The position numbers and the translations under genes are program-made. From positions 124,001 through 188,000 of the forward strand of contig JADKAZ010000002.1 in the NCBI GenBank assembly GCA_016719015.1: a stretch of 64,000 nucleotides of DNA, read 5' to 3'. The notes under the pieces were generated by a model. That model had not been told where the DNA came from and did not search any database. It was given only the letters and a program-made list of their open reading frames with translations. Below are positions 23,423-32,974 of the stretch, piece after piece (position 1 is the first letter of the stretch; each line of letters begins with the position of its first letter). Source of the DNA: Chitinophagaceae bacterium. GTDB lineage: Bacteria; Bacteroidota; Bacteroidia; Chitinophagales; Chitinophagaceae.

Positions 23423-25621
23423 CTATCTCTTCCTCAGGTAAAAACTAAGTGTAAAGGCATTCCTTTTTAATGAAGAGAGTGAGGCAGCCTGTGGCGAGCT
23501 TGTTGAATTATTATTAATGTCAGAAAAGCCTGCCGAGTATTTTAATTCCGGTGAAAGAATAAATCCCGATTTTAAAATATTTATATCTACACCCAAACCT
23601 GCATCCCCGAGCAGTAATGATTTTTTTACCGGTAATATTTCACTGGATGTATTATCCTGGCTGAATATATAGTTAAAGGATGGCCCTAATGCGATATAAG
23701 GCGCAATGTTTTTAGAAGATAGCCTGATAATTAGAGGAAGCGCAATATTAACGGCTGTTGTTTTTACTGAAACTGTTTCAGTAATAATAGGGCCGCCTAC
23801 AACATTTCTTCTTTGAAAGTCAACATCCATCGTTTCAAAATTAACAGTGGTAGCTGGTCGGATAGAAATCGTGTTACCAAGATTTACCTGGTAAATAAAA
23901 CCAAGATCCAATGTTATTGCTGAATTAGCGGCAACGCCGACATATCCGGTTTGTGGGTTGCCAGAATAAGTAGGGTTGCTTTGGGTGAGACCTCCACCCA
24001 ATGTATATCCAAAACTGCTTTTTCGTACTGGCTTTTTTGTTTGATTGTTTTTATCATCCGGAGCTTTTTTTGCAAGACTCAATGTAGTAAGGGCACAAGG
24101 CCAGTTCGGTGCTGTTTTAGTTGCTTTATCAGCATAATACAAAGCACTGTCTGTATTGTTATTTTGTAAATGTAGTTGCGCCAGTTTGTTTTGTATATAG
24201 GCTCCGTTCCTGTCTATGGATAACGCTGCATATGCATTTTGAAAGGCTGTATTTATATCACCATTAGCTCCATCTTTACCAAAATCACCATTCGCTTTTA
24301 AAAAATACATCCTGTTTCGGAGAGAGCTGGCAAAATCTGCATCATCCTCTCTTACAAGAGCTATCGCTTTTTCAAGATTCAGGGCAGCTTCATAATTGGC
24401 CTGTTTTTCTTTTGCCGACCCATCATCGCCGCAGCTAAGATACCGGTCCACTTTTTTCTGTGCAGTATTAATATATTCTACTGCCAGTGTTGATTTAGCA
24501 TCCAACGTGTATGGATTGCCCGGAAATTTTTTATTCAACTGCTGAAAAAATTCTTCGGCTGAAGAACGTCCGGTAATATTATTTGACTTTACGGCCTTAT
24601 AAAAATTATTATAGGTTTCAATCAGCACCGTATCAGCATTTGTAAACCATATCGGTGATTCAATTATTCCATGAAATGAGTTGCCGCCGCCCCGGTTCTG
24701 TTGTTTTTTCTTTTTCAGCCAATTTTGGAGATAAGCCTGGTCAACACGGCTGATAACTCTCTCACTGTTTTCTGTACAACAAAAGACAGGATCCTGTTTT
24801 CTTTTAAACCGCTGCAACGCTATTGAAGGAACGTTTTTGTCTACATAAGTTTGTATTTCATTGTAGGTGACTTTACTGTCGGGTGTCCCGATTGAATCTG
24901 CTGCGCCTGTTAATCCATCTACCAGGTAATAGGTAAAAAGGCCATGACCCGTGCCGATAGATGCATCCTCCAGTGATTCCTGGCCAGCACCAGTTGCCAG
25001 CATCAAAATTTCACCTGCTCTTTTTTCTGATATGGCAGCATTTAAAAAATTTTGTCCTTCTGTTCCCCCTGGAAGTTCATTTGAACGGCAGGCATCCATG
25101 ATAAAAAAGACTTCAACCCCTTTTGTGGTTTCATTGGAGATTTTCTTTTTTAAATTAAATAGCTGTATGGCGCCACTAACGAGATAATTATTTTTATCGC
25201 CTGCTGGGTTACAGTCATATCCTAAAAAGAAAAACTGGTCTTCGTCAATTGCATCGCCATGCCCGGCGAGATATATAAATAACCGGTCTCCTTTTTGTAA
25301 TTGCTTTGCTTTTAGCCATTGAAATCCTTTACTCCAGAAGTTTGAATTGCTTGCCTGTTCATTTAATAGACAAAAAATATTATCGTCTTTAATGCTACCA
25401 CCTCCGGGTGATTTTAAATAATCCCGGAATAGTTCGGCATCCTTATCGGCATAGGTCAAAGGCCGCACATATTTGTATTTAGAAATACCCACCACCATGG
25501 CAAATGTTTGAGGACCAGTTATTGTAACGTCTCTGCCTTTAAGTGGCATCTGTCCATACGAAGTGCTGAATACTATAACCAATAATACTAACAGCATTGT
25601 AAAAGATAATATGTATCTCAT
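23423..25621 (-). CDS. Secreted caspase-family peptidase fused to TPR and outer-membrane beta-barrel
   Basis: A 732-residue protein with several parts. A signal peptide covers about 1-24. A caspase (peptidase C14) domain spans about 35-285, with catalytic His121 in IYLAGHGDAID and Cys178 in VFFIMDACRSNE, and LATGAGQESLED and GHGLFTYYLVDGL as supporting motifs. A helical repeat region (about 330-520, AFQNAYAALSIDRNGAYIQNKLA) resembles TPRs. From about 532 (FGYTLGGGLTQSN) to the end (FTLSFYLRKR) it has barrel-type strands. The arrangement suggests a cysteine protease anchored in the outer membrane. Caspase specificity is for Arg/Lys in most bacterial members, but that is family knowledge. Which side of the membrane the caspase faces is unknown. 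Confidence 0.85.
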   Translation of the reverse strand: MRYILSFTMLLVLLVIVFSTSYGQMPLKGRDVTITGPQTFAMVVGISKYKYVRPLTYADKDAELFRDYLKSPGGGSIKDDNIFCLLNEQASNSNFWSKGFQWLKAKQLQKGDRLFIYLAGHGDAIDEDQFFFLGYDCNPAGDKNNYLVSGAIQLFNLKKKISNETTKGVEVFFIMDACRSNELPGGTEGQNFLNAAISEKRAGEILMLATGAGQESLEDASIGTGHGLFTYYLVDGLTGAADSIGTPDSKVTYNEIQTYVDKNVPSIALQRFKRKQDPVFCCTENSERVISRVDQAYLQNWLKKKKQQNRGGGNSFHGIIESPIWFTNADTVLIETYNNFYKAVKSNNITGRSSAEEFFQQLNKKFPGNPYTLDAKSTLAVEYINTAQKKVDRYLSCGDDGSAKEKQANYEAALNLEKAIALVREDDADFASSLRNRMYFLKANGDFGKDGANGDINTAFQNAYAALSIDRNGAYIQNKLAQLHLQNNNTDSALYYADKATKTAPNWPCALTTLSLAKKAPDDKNNQTKKPVRKSSFGYTLGGGLTQSNPTYSGNPQTGYVGVAANSAITLDLGFIYQVNLGNTISIRPATTVNFETMDVDFQRRNVVGGPIITETVSVKTTAVNIALPLIIRLSSKNIAPYIALGPSFNYIFSQDNTSSEILPVKKSLLLGDAGLGVDINILKSGFILSPELKYSAGFSDINNNSTSSPQAASLSSLKRNAFTLSFYLRKR

Positions 25622-25682
25622 AAGAATAGATTATAATGTAAGGCCAGTTCCCAAAAAAAGGGTTTCTTATTTTTAAATATAA

Positions 25683-26600
25683 TTATTTTTCTGCAATCAG
25701 TTTGAATATGCTGCTGCTGCCATCGTCATTATCTGCTACAAGCACCAGGTGGAGGAAGCCCTTTGTTTCGTTGGTAATACAGACTGATTCGATTTTCTGG
25801 CCTTTGAATTTTGCATCTATTGCTTCCAGGTCGATTACCCGATCGGGGTTAATGGCTTTCCAACCTTTTTTGGAAGAAATATTTTTTACTATCCACAAAT
25901 AACTTTTCCCGATGGCACCATCGTCCATGCTATTCCGGGTATCTTCTGTAGAAACAGTAAGTAAGAGGCAGTCACTTTTTTTTGCATACGCAAGACCCGA
26001 TATGCCTTTAAATAAAATACTGTCATCATCAGCACCTGTTAGTATCGATGTAATCTGGGTATTAGCCTGGTCTTTCCAAAAATCTTCCTTAGTAATAACA
26101 AGATGATTTTTGGGGTAACCTTTACTTCCTCTATTGGAAAGAATAATAAAGCCGGGGATAGCAACGATTCCTTCAATATTGATTTCTTTGATTCCGTTTA
26201 GCGGTAATCGGTTATAAAATGTATCAAGTGCGATACTGTCTTTTTGTTTAGTTACCGGATCAATCAGCCAGGCGATGTTTCGTAGTGGTCCTGAGCCGGA
26301 GCCAACAAGCAACAGTTTATTGTCTTTTGTAACACTGATCGCTTCGAGATCGGCTTTTATTTTCTTTGGAATTCTTTTTTCTGCAAAAGAATAAATACCG
26401 ATAGAATCTCCAGGATTTAAATTGCTGTCAAGCATCAACAGGTTAGAAGCATCATCCCCAATGACAAAGAATTGACTGTTGAAATATTCTATGCCAGATG
26501 CGGAAGGGTAGTTGTGAAGCCTCTTTGTTTCTTTCAGCACGGTATTACCCCCGCAGGAAGTAAGGAGTGACAATAAAAGAAGTTGATATATCCGGGTCAT
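25683..26600 (-). CDS. Lipoprotein of unknown function, propeller-like
   Basis: A 305-residue protein with lipoprotein signal MTRIYQLLLLSLLTSCGG (Cys16). The mature part has short repeats of the type FFVIGDDASNLLMLDS, LEAISVTKDNKLLLVGSGSG, EGIVAIPGFIILSNRGS and YAKKSDCLLLTVSTEDT, like the blades of a beta-propeller in DUF3616/SdiA-regulated-like or DUF6929 proteins. No catalytic residues are recognised. It is read in the same direction as the caspase gene, 61 bases upstream of it, so a functional link is possible but not shown. Confidence 0.65.
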   Translation of the reverse strand: MTRIYQLLLLSLLTSCGGNTVLKETKRLHNYPSASGIEYFNSQFFVIGDDASNLLMLDSNLNPGDSIGIYSFAEKRIPKKIKADLEAISVTKDNKLLLVGSGSGPLRNIAWLIDPVTKQKDSIALDTFYNRLPLNGIKEINIEGIVAIPGFIILSNRGSKGYPKNHLVITKEDFWKDQANTQITSILTGADDDSILFKGISGLAYAKKSDCLLLTVSTEDTRNSMDDGAIGKSYLWIVKNISSKKGWKAINPDRVIDLEAIDAKFKGQKIESVCITNETKGFLHLVLVADNDDGSSSIFKLIAEK

Positions 26601-26632
26601 AAATGCTGAGCAGATACTTTAGTCATCAATCA

Positions 26633-27145
26633 TTAATCAAACTTATTTTCCCAACCTTCCTGTTTCATTTTTTCAACTTTAGCAATCACTTCGCTGTTCA
26701 TGGAGTTTTTATAGTCAGCTATTTTTTGGGAAATAGTTTCATCAGCAGTACCGAGAATTTCAGCGGCAAGTATGCCCGCATTTTTGGAAGCGTTTAAGGC
26801 AACAGTTCCAACGGGTACCCCATTGGGCATTTGTAAAATAGAAAGCACAGAATCCCAGCCATCAATAGAATTGGAAGATTTGATAGGAACTCCAATGACG
26901 GGTAAGACGGTAACAGATGCAACCATACCTGGCAGATGTGCAGCACCACCAGCACCGGCAATAATGACTTTCAGCCCTCTAGACTTGGCCGTTTGTGCAT
27001 ATTCAAACATCCTGTGTGGGGTACGATGGGCTGAAACTACAGTTACCTCATGCGGAATATCAAATTGTTTCAAAATGTCTGAAGCAGCCTGCATGACATT
27101 TAAGTCACTATCGCTACCCATAATTATACCGACGAGAGGGTTCAT
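26633..27145 (-). CDS. purE: N5-carboxyaminoimidazole ribonucleotide mutase PurE
   Basis: A 170-residue class I PurE that converts N5-CAIR to CAIR in purine synthesis. Signature segments: IIMGSDSDLNVMQAAS near the N-terminus, VVSAHRTPHRMFEYA, and AGAGGAAHLPGMVAS. It needs PurK as partner; purK is at 32975-34096 on the same strand, but the whole RND efflux operon lies between them. Confidence 0.96.
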   Translation of the reverse strand: MNPLVGIIMGSDSDLNVMQAASDILKQFDIPHEVTVVSAHRTPHRMFEYAQTAKSRGLKVIIAGAGGAAHLPGMVASVTVLPVIGVPIKSSNSIDGWDSVLSILQMPNGVPVGTVALNASKNAGILAAEILGTADETISQKIADYKNSMNSEVIAKVEKMKQEGWENKFD

Positions 27146-27209
27146 GTTTGAAGTTTGTGCAACAAAGAAAGGTTAAAAAATGTATCTCACAAAGATGTAA
27201 AGAACAGTA

Positions 27210-28520
27210 TTATCTGATTAAATCACCCTTGAGACGTAACAATTCCGTTTCTGCAAGTTTTGTACTGTACCGGGCAGCAATTAACCTGTTATAAGCATCG
27301 CCGAGACTTTTCTCTGCTTCTTTTAGTTGTATCAGCGTTGTGGAATTTAATTTATACACCTGGAAAAGTATATTCACATTTTCTTTGGCTAATAAAATAT
27401 TTTCTTCTTCCAGGGCCAAAGCTCTTTTTTGCAGCTCATAATCTTTCCAGGCATTAATCACGGAAAGACTAATTAATGATTTTTGATTATCGTAGACTAT
27501 CTGCTGGTACTGAATATCAAGTTCGGCCTGTTTGATCTGTCTTTTGTTGGTAAAATTATTCAGGATAGGTATCGTAGCAGTGAGGCCATAGTTTAATCCC
27601 TTCGTTCTGTTGAATAAGGTAGAAAATGGATTAATAACAGCCTGGTTGGTGGTTCGGTTAAAATTATAGGTAGAGTTAAATGAAAGAGTGGGTAAACGTT
27701 CAGCTTTTCTTTCTTTTAAAGTTAAGCCTGCGATGTCAATATTTTTTTTTGCAATTAATAAAGCCGGGTTATTATTTTCAACACTGCTTTGAATATCACC
27801 AAGTGACAACCGTGTATTAATAGGAATAGTATCGCTTACTTCATAGATAGTGCTTTGCTGTACATTCATCAATTGGTTCAGGTCTTCTTTTAGTTTGGCA
27901 ATCAGTGTTTGTTGTAACAATTGTGCTGCTTTTTGTGCATTTAAATCCAGTTTGCCCTGCAGTACATCGGGTTTTGTTCCTACGCCAATGTCTAATTTGT
28001 ATTGTGCTAGCTTTACTCTTTCCTTGCTCAGTGACATTTGTTCTTCTACAGCTATCAGTTGTTGTTTTTGCCGTACAATATTGTAGTAAGTATTGATAAC
28101 AGAAGCAACGGTATTTACGATCTGATTTTTGATAGCAAGATCACCGAGTTTTACAAACTCTTCCAGTTTGTCACGGGTGGCAAACATTTTTAATCCATCA
28201 AATAAAGTCCAGTTCAATGCTAATTGTGCAGTAATATTATTTGACTTCAGGCCTTTGCTCTCCCTTTTTGTTCCGTCGGCCAGTGTTTGTTTTTGTGCAT
28301 TATTATTCCAGAGGGTGCCAAGGTTGCCGTTGATGCGGGGAAGAAACCCTGCGTTCTTAAATGAGTAATCAAGTGCGGCAGCTAAAGAATCATTCTTCGC
28401 CAACAAAATATTATAATTGTTTTGCAGAGAGGTAGCTATTGCTTCTTCCAGCGTTAGCATTCTTTGTGCCGGTGATGAAAAACCTACTAGCAGTAAAAGC
28501 GGTAAAAATAATTTTCTCAT
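27210..28520 (-). CDS. TolC-family outer-membrane efflux protein
   Basis: A 436-residue outer-membrane channel protein. The ATG at 28520 gives the signal peptide MRKLFLPLLLLVGFSSPAQ; a longer in-frame start at 28592 would overlap the RND gene and hide the signal. Two repeated halves of heptad-rich helices (LSKERVKLAQYKLDIGVGTKPDVLQ; the equivalent in the second half near the C-terminus, NILFQVYKLNSTTLIQLKEAE) fit OEP repeats. It is the last gene of an operon with an adaptor and RND pump. Confidence 0.92.
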   Translation of the reverse strand: MRKLFLPLLLLVGFSSPAQRMLTLEEAIATSLQNNYNILLAKNDSLAAALDYSFKNAGFLPRINGNLGTLWNNNAQKQTLADGTKRESKGLKSNNITAQLALNWTLFDGLKMFATRDKLEEFVKLGDLAIKNQIVNTVASVINTYYNIVRQKQQLIAVEEQMSLSKERVKLAQYKLDIGVGTKPDVLQGKLDLNAQKAAQLLQQTLIAKLKEDLNQLMNVQQSTIYEVSDTIPINTRLSLGDIQSSVENNNPALLIAKKNIDIAGLTLKERKAERLPTLSFNSTYNFNRTTNQAVINPFSTLFNRTKGLNYGLTATIPILNNFTNKRQIKQAELDIQYQQIVYDNQKSLISLSVINAWKDYELQKRALALEEENILLAKENVNILFQVYKLNSTTLIQLKEAEKSLGDAYNRLIAARYSTKLAETELLRLKGDLIR

Positions 28521-28536
28521 ACAATTCTTCAAAAAT

Positions 28537-31500
28537 TTACACCTGTTCAGTAATAGCTTCTGCAGCTTTTGGGTCGCCATGCATATACTCATCCACCTGG
28601 CTTTTCTTTTTCTTACTTGATAAAAAAGAATACATAGCCGGAATTACAAATAAAGTTAACACCAGGGAGAACATGATACCACCCACGATTACAACACCCA
28701 ACGGTATGCGGCTTGTAGAAGAGGCTCCCAGTGATAAAGCCAGGGGCAATGCTCCTAATGACATGGCCAGGCTTGTCATTAATATCGGACGTAGTCGCTG
28801 TGTAGCAGAATAGATGGCTGCTTCTGCTTTTTTCATTCCTTTCTCCTGGTTCTGATTGGCAAATTCCACAATCAGGATTCCGTTCTTTGTTACCAATCCA
28901 ATCAGCATAATCATTCCAATCTGCGAAAAGATATTAAGGGTTTGTCCAAATAGTGATAATGATAAAACAGCACCGGCTATAGCCAACGGTACTGTAAACA
29001 TGATAATCAACGGGTCGATAAAACTTTCAAACTGTCCGGCCAGAATAAGGAAGATTAATGCGAGTGCCAAAAGGAATGCAAAACTGGTATTGCTACTGCT
29101 TTCTTTAAAATCCCTTGATGAACCGGAGAGGGAAGTCGTAAATGTTTCGTCCAGCACTTTGTCTGCTATCTTTTCCATTTCATCAATACCATCTCCGATT
29201 GTTTTACCAGGTTGTAAGCCTGCCGAAACAGTAAACGATTTATACCTGTTAAAGTGGTAAATAGTAGGAGGGGTGTTGGACTCCGTTGTGGTAACGAGAT
29301 TATCAAGGCTGATCATCTCGTTCCGGTTATTGCGTACAAATAATGTCTTTAAATCATTGGGCTCATCTCTGTCATTACGGGCTACCTGTCCCATTACCTG
29401 GTATTGTTTTCCATCTTTGGTAAAATAACCAAGGCGACGGTTACTGTAGGCTAACTGCAACGTCTGTGAAATGTCATTTACGGTTACTCCCAGTTGAGCC
29501 GCTTTTAGCCGGTCTATCTCTACTCGTAATTCAGGTTTATTGAATTTCAAATCAACATCCGGATTGAGCAGCACTTTACTTTGTCTTGCTTCTTCCAGAA
29601 TTTTCGGAATGATAGCTGTTAGTTTATCAAAATTATTATTCTGAACAACGAAAGAAACCGGTTGACCACCCCGCCGGTTTACGGAAATGGTTTGTTCTTC
29701 TATGGCTGTGGCACGGACCTCATTGAATTTGGACATGTTCTTATTCACCATGCCCACTATTTCTTTTTGCGACCTTGTTCTTTCGGTGGGCGGAACTAAC
29801 GTAACACGGACAAAGCCTGTATTGGCATTTCCTGAACCTGTAAACCCGGGTGAAGTAACGCTGAGTACCAAATCTTTTTCAGGTACAGAATCCAGCATGA
29901 AAGTATTCAGCCGCTCTACATATTTATCCATCGCATCAAAAGAAGTTCCTTCCGGTGCAGTAAGACCCAGGCGAAACTGGCTTCTGTCTTCCATCGGTGC
30001 TAACTCAGATTGAAGATTTCTGCCAACAAAAAAAGTTGCTGCCAAACAAAGAGCAATCAGTACAATGGCTATCCAACGGACACCCATGAACCTTCGCAAG
30101 GCAGCCTGGTAACTATTTTCCATCCACCGGAAAAAAGGTTCTGTTTTATTATAGAACCAGGAATGTTTATGTTGATTTTTTTTACTCAGCTTGACGTTCA
30201 ATACCGGCGTTAATGTTAATGAGACAAAAGCAGAAATCAATACTGCACCGGCTACAACGATACCAAACTCACGGAATAATCGTCCTACAAAACCCTGCAT
30301 GAACAGGATAGGGAGGAATACAACGGCGAGTGTAATGGAGGTGGCGATAACTGCGAAATAAATTTCTTTGGAACCCTCAAGGGCCGCCTGCCACTTGTTC
30401 ATTCCTTTCTCCATTTTTTTGTAAATATTCTCAGTAACAACAATGCCATCATCCACTACGAGGCCGGTGGCAAGAACAATGGCTAAAAGGGAGAGTACAT
30501 TGATGGTGAATCCCATCAGGTACATAATAAAGAATGCACCTATGAGTGAAACCGGAATATCTATAAGTGGGCGAATGGCAATGATCCAGTCACGGAAGAA
30601 TAAATAAATAATCATCACTACCAGTAGAAATGCTATCATCAGCGTTTCTTCCACTTCAAGAATTGATTTCTTGATGAACTTAGTCTGATCCAGTGCAATG
30701 TTGATTTTTACATCTTCCGGAACATCTTTTTTTATCTGTTCAAGCCTTTTGTAAAACTCGTCAGATATCGACACATAGTTGGAGCCGGGTTGTGGAATAA
30801 CAGCCAATGCAATCATCGGTGTGCCATCACCTCTTAATACCGTTTCTTCATTTTCGGGGCCCAGTACTGCTTCTCCCACTTGCTGCAACTGAATATCTGC
30901 TCCATTAATATTTTTTACAATCAGGTTGTTAAATTCTTCTTCGGTGTTCAGCTTTCCAAAAGTCCTGACTGTTAGCTCGGTGGTATTGCCAGAAATTTTT
31001 CCGGAGGGTAATTCTACATTCTCTCTCAGCAAGGCTGCTTGCACATCGTTGGCTGTAAGATTAAGGGCTATCAGCCTGGCGGGATCTATCCAGATACGCA
31101 TGGCATATCTTTTTTCGCCCCAAATCTGTATGCCGCTAACCCCGGGAATAGTTTGCAATCTTTCTACCAGCACATTGTTGGCATACTCAGACATTTCTAA
31201 TTGATTCCGGGTATTGCTTTGTACTGTCATGGAAAGAATAGGATCGGAGCTTGCATCTGCTTTAGAAACAACAGGCGGCGCATCAAGGTCGGAGGGAAGA
31301 GAACGTTGTGCCTGGGAAACTTTATCTCTTACGTCATTGGCGGCAGCTTCCAAGTCAACACCCAATTCAAATTCCACATTAATATTGCTGCTACCGTTAC
31401 TGCTGGAAGAAGTGATGTTTTTAATACCGGCGATACCATTGACCGCTTTTTCTAATGGCTCGGTAATCTGTGTTTCTATAATGTCTGCATTGGCGCCAGG

Positions 31501-31653
31501 GTAGGCTGTACGTACACTGATATTCGGCGGATCAATAGCCGGGTAGTCCCTCACACCTAAAAATTTAAAACCGATAACGCCAAATACCACAATGACAATA
31601 TTCATCACCACGGCAAGTACTGGTCTTCGTAAACTTAGTTCTGAGATGTTCAT
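28537..31653 (-). CDS. RND efflux transporter, hydrophobe/amphiphile (HAE1/AcrB) type
   Basis: A 1038-residue inner-membrane proton-driven pump of AcrB/MexB kind, with twelve expected helices and two large periplasmic loops. The N-terminus MNISELSLRRPVLAVVMNIV is typical. The proton-relay aspartate pair is in LATGLVVDDGIVVTENIY, followed by EGSKEIYFAVIATSITLAVVF in two parts; the second half has FTVPLAIAGAVLSL and MLIGLVTKNGILIVEF. It exports drugs, solvents or other amphiphiles; the substrate is not predictable. It overlaps neither neighbour: 16 bases to TolC and 125 to the adaptor. A CCTTTAGGGG element lies immediately before its ATG. Confidence 0.96.
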   Translation of the reverse strand: MNISELSLRRPVLAVVMNIVIVVFGVIGFKFLGVRDYPAIDPPNISVRTAYPGANADIIETQITEPLEKAVNGIAGIKNITSSSSNGSSNINVEFELGVDLEAAANDVRDKVSQAQRSLPSDLDAPPVVSKADASSDPILSMTVQSNTRNQLEMSEYANNVLVERLQTIPGVSGIQIWGEKRYAMRIWIDPARLIALNLTANDVQAALLRENVELPSGKISGNTTELTVRTFGKLNTEEEFNNLIVKNINGADIQLQQVGEAVLGPENEETVLRGDGTPMIALAVIPQPGSNYVSISDEFYKRLEQIKKDVPEDVKINIALDQTKFIKKSILEVEETLMIAFLLVVMIIYLFFRDWIIAIRPLIDIPVSLIGAFFIMYLMGFTINVLSLLAIVLATGLVVDDGIVVTENIYKKMEKGMNKWQAALEGSKEIYFAVIATSITLAVVFLPILFMQGFVGRLFREFGIVVAGAVLISAFVSLTLTPVLNVKLSKKNQHKHSWFYNKTEPFFRWMENSYQAALRRFMGVRWIAIVLIALCLAATFFVGRNLQSELAPMEDRSQFRLGLTAPEGTSFDAMDKYVERLNTFMLDSVPEKDLVLSVTSPGFTGSGNANTGFVRVTLVPPTERTRSQKEIVGMVNKNMSKFNEVRATAIEEQTISVNRRGGQPVSFVVQNNNFDKLTAIIPKILEEARQSKVLLNPDVDLKFNKPELRVEIDRLKAAQLGVTVNDISQTLQLAYSNRRLGYFTKDGKQYQVMGQVARNDRDEPNDLKTLFVRNNRNEMISLDNLVTTTESNTPPTIYHFNRYKSFTVSAGLQPGKTIGDGIDEMEKIADKVLDETFTTSLSGSSRDFKESSSNTSFAFLLALALIFLILAGQFESFIDPLIIMFTVPLAIAGAVLSLSLFGQTLNIFSQIGMIMLIGLVTKNGILIVEFANQNQEKGMKKAEAAIYSATQRLRPILMTSLAMSLGALPLALSLGASSTSRIPLGVVIVGGIMFSLVLTLFVIPAMYSFLSSKKKKSQVDEYMHGDPKAAEAITEQV

Positions 31654-31654
31654 G

Positions 31655-31676
31655 CCCCTAACCCCTAAAGGAGAAT
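31655..31676 (-). repeat. CCTTTAGGGGTTAGGGGC element abutting the RND start codon
   Basis: Read on the minus strand, cctttaggggttaggggc runs straight into the ATG of the RND gene. Nearly the same string (cccctttagggatttgggc) precedes rimO at 3149-3167. The inner part can fold into a small hairpin. Function unknown. Confidence 0.5.
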
Positions 31677-31713
31677 TTTAGATTATTAAATTTATATTTT
31701 CCCGTCACCAGTT

Positions 31714-31741
31714 AAAAGTCTTATCTGATAATAAGACTTTT
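31714..31741. terminator. Hairpin between the adaptor and RND genes
   Basis: A perfect 11-bp stem (31714-31724 with 31731-31741) with a 6-base loop and a long T-run on the plus strand side, a shorter one on the minus side. On the minus strand it lies between two genes of one operon, so it may act as a partial terminator or mRNA stabiliser. Confidence 0.5.
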
Positions 31742-31778
31742 TTATTTATTCCACCAACCGAAGAAAAGATTTAGCTGC

Positions 31779-32834
31779 TTACTGATTGACTATCTTTCCA
31801 ATTTGAATCTTTGCTTCCGGCCTCACACTTAATAAACCTGTTACGACAACGGTATCCCCGGGTTTTAACCCATCAATTATCTGCACTTTGGAAGAATCCC
31901 TTACGCCGGTTGTTACATCAGCGAAGATGGCGGTGCCTCCTTTGTAAAGAATTACTTTTTTCCCTCTGGCCTGTGGCAACACGGCTTGTGATGGTATGAG
32001 CAATGCATTCGGGTCGGGGTCGAAACTAAGCTGCACTTTGGCGAATGCACCTGGCAGCAGGTCTTCTATTTTTCCAATTACAGCCGCCCTAACGGTAAGG
32101 CTGCGGGTATTCTCTGTTACATTCGATTCGGTAGCTATCACTTTTGCGCCTAATTGTTTTTTAGACCCTTCGAAAGTAAAAGTTACCAGCTGCCCCGTTT
32201 TTATCTTATCAATATATTTTTCCGGCACAGAGAAATCTAATTTTAACTGGTCGGTCTGGTTAATGATGGCAATAACTGATGCCGGGGAGACATAGGAACC
32301 GGGGCTGATGTTTTTCAGTCCTAACTTACCACTGAAGGGTGCCCGAACCACAGTTTTTGATATACTGGTCTGCAAAATTCCGATGTCGGCTCTTAAACTA
32401 TTTACCTGTAGCAGGCTGATATCATAATCCTGCTGGCTGATGCCCTGTATTTTTAATAACTGTGCCTGTCTTTCTTCTGTTTTTTGAGCAAGGGCCAGTT
32501 GTATTTGTAATTTGTTTAGTTGTGCCCGGAGATCGCCGTCGTATAACCTGGCGAGTACAGTTCCTTTCCCGACATATTTTCCTTCGGCTACATTTAATTG
32601 AACGATACGTCCTGATACCTCGGGATGTATTTCGGCCATTTCGTTGGCTACTATATTTCCGGGTACTTCGATATTCTCCTGGAAGGGTTGTGGAGTGACA
32701 ATATAGCCGTCTACTTTGATGGCTTGTGGCTTTGCCCCGGCCTGTTTTTGCTGTGCAGCTTCCTTTTTTTTCTTTCCGCCGCAGGCGGCAAGCGATAACA
32801 AGGTGACTGAAAGCAATACTGTGATAATTCTCAT
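31779..32834 (-). CDS. RND periplasmic adaptor (membrane fusion) lipoprotein
   Basis: A 351-residue protein with lipobox LAAC (Cys18) and a GGKKKKEAAQQKQ linker. It has the HlyD/AcrA order: lipoyl-like half (VEVPGNIVANEMAEIHPEVSGRI in two pieces), coiled coil (about 105-150), second lipoyl half (RAPFSGKLGLKNISPGSYVSP in two pieces), and beta-barrel and membrane-proximal domains. It links the RND pump to TolC. It is first of the three-gene efflux operon. The 140 bases upstream, before purK's stop, show no clear promoter box. Confidence 0.93.
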   Translation of the reverse strand: MRIITVLLSVTLLSLAACGGKKKKEAAQQKQAGAKPQAIKVDGYIVTPQPFQENIEVPGNIVANEMAEIHPEVSGRIVQLNVAEGKYVGKGTVLARLYDGDLRAQLNKLQIQLALAQKTEERQAQLLKIQGISQQDYDISLLQVNSLRADIGILQTSISKTVVRAPFSGKLGLKNISPGSYVSPASVIAIINQTDQLKLDFSVPEKYIDKIKTGQLVTFTFEGSKKQLGAKVIATESNVTENTRSLTVRAAVIGKIEDLLPGAFAKVQLSFDPDPNALLIPSQAVLPQARGKKVILYKGGTAIFADVTTGVRDSSKVQIIDGLKPGDTVVVTGLLSVRPEAKIQIGKIVNQ

Positions 32835-32974
32835 ATGTGTTTGTGGTGCAATTGGTAAATAATCAGGGAATTAAAGGTAACGGATAATCACAAAGTTTTA
32901 GACGGGAAAGTATTGTGTTTCCTGTGCCGATTTTGCCGGAAGTATAAGCGGCTTATAAGTTGGATAAGAGGGAA

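Noticed and set aside
26772..27176. 134-residue open frame antisense to purE
   Set aside because: The purE frame has all its motifs; the antisense product shows none.
28856..29260. 134-residue open frame antisense to the RND pump gene
   Set aside because: Shadow of the long coding frame; no recognisable protein features.
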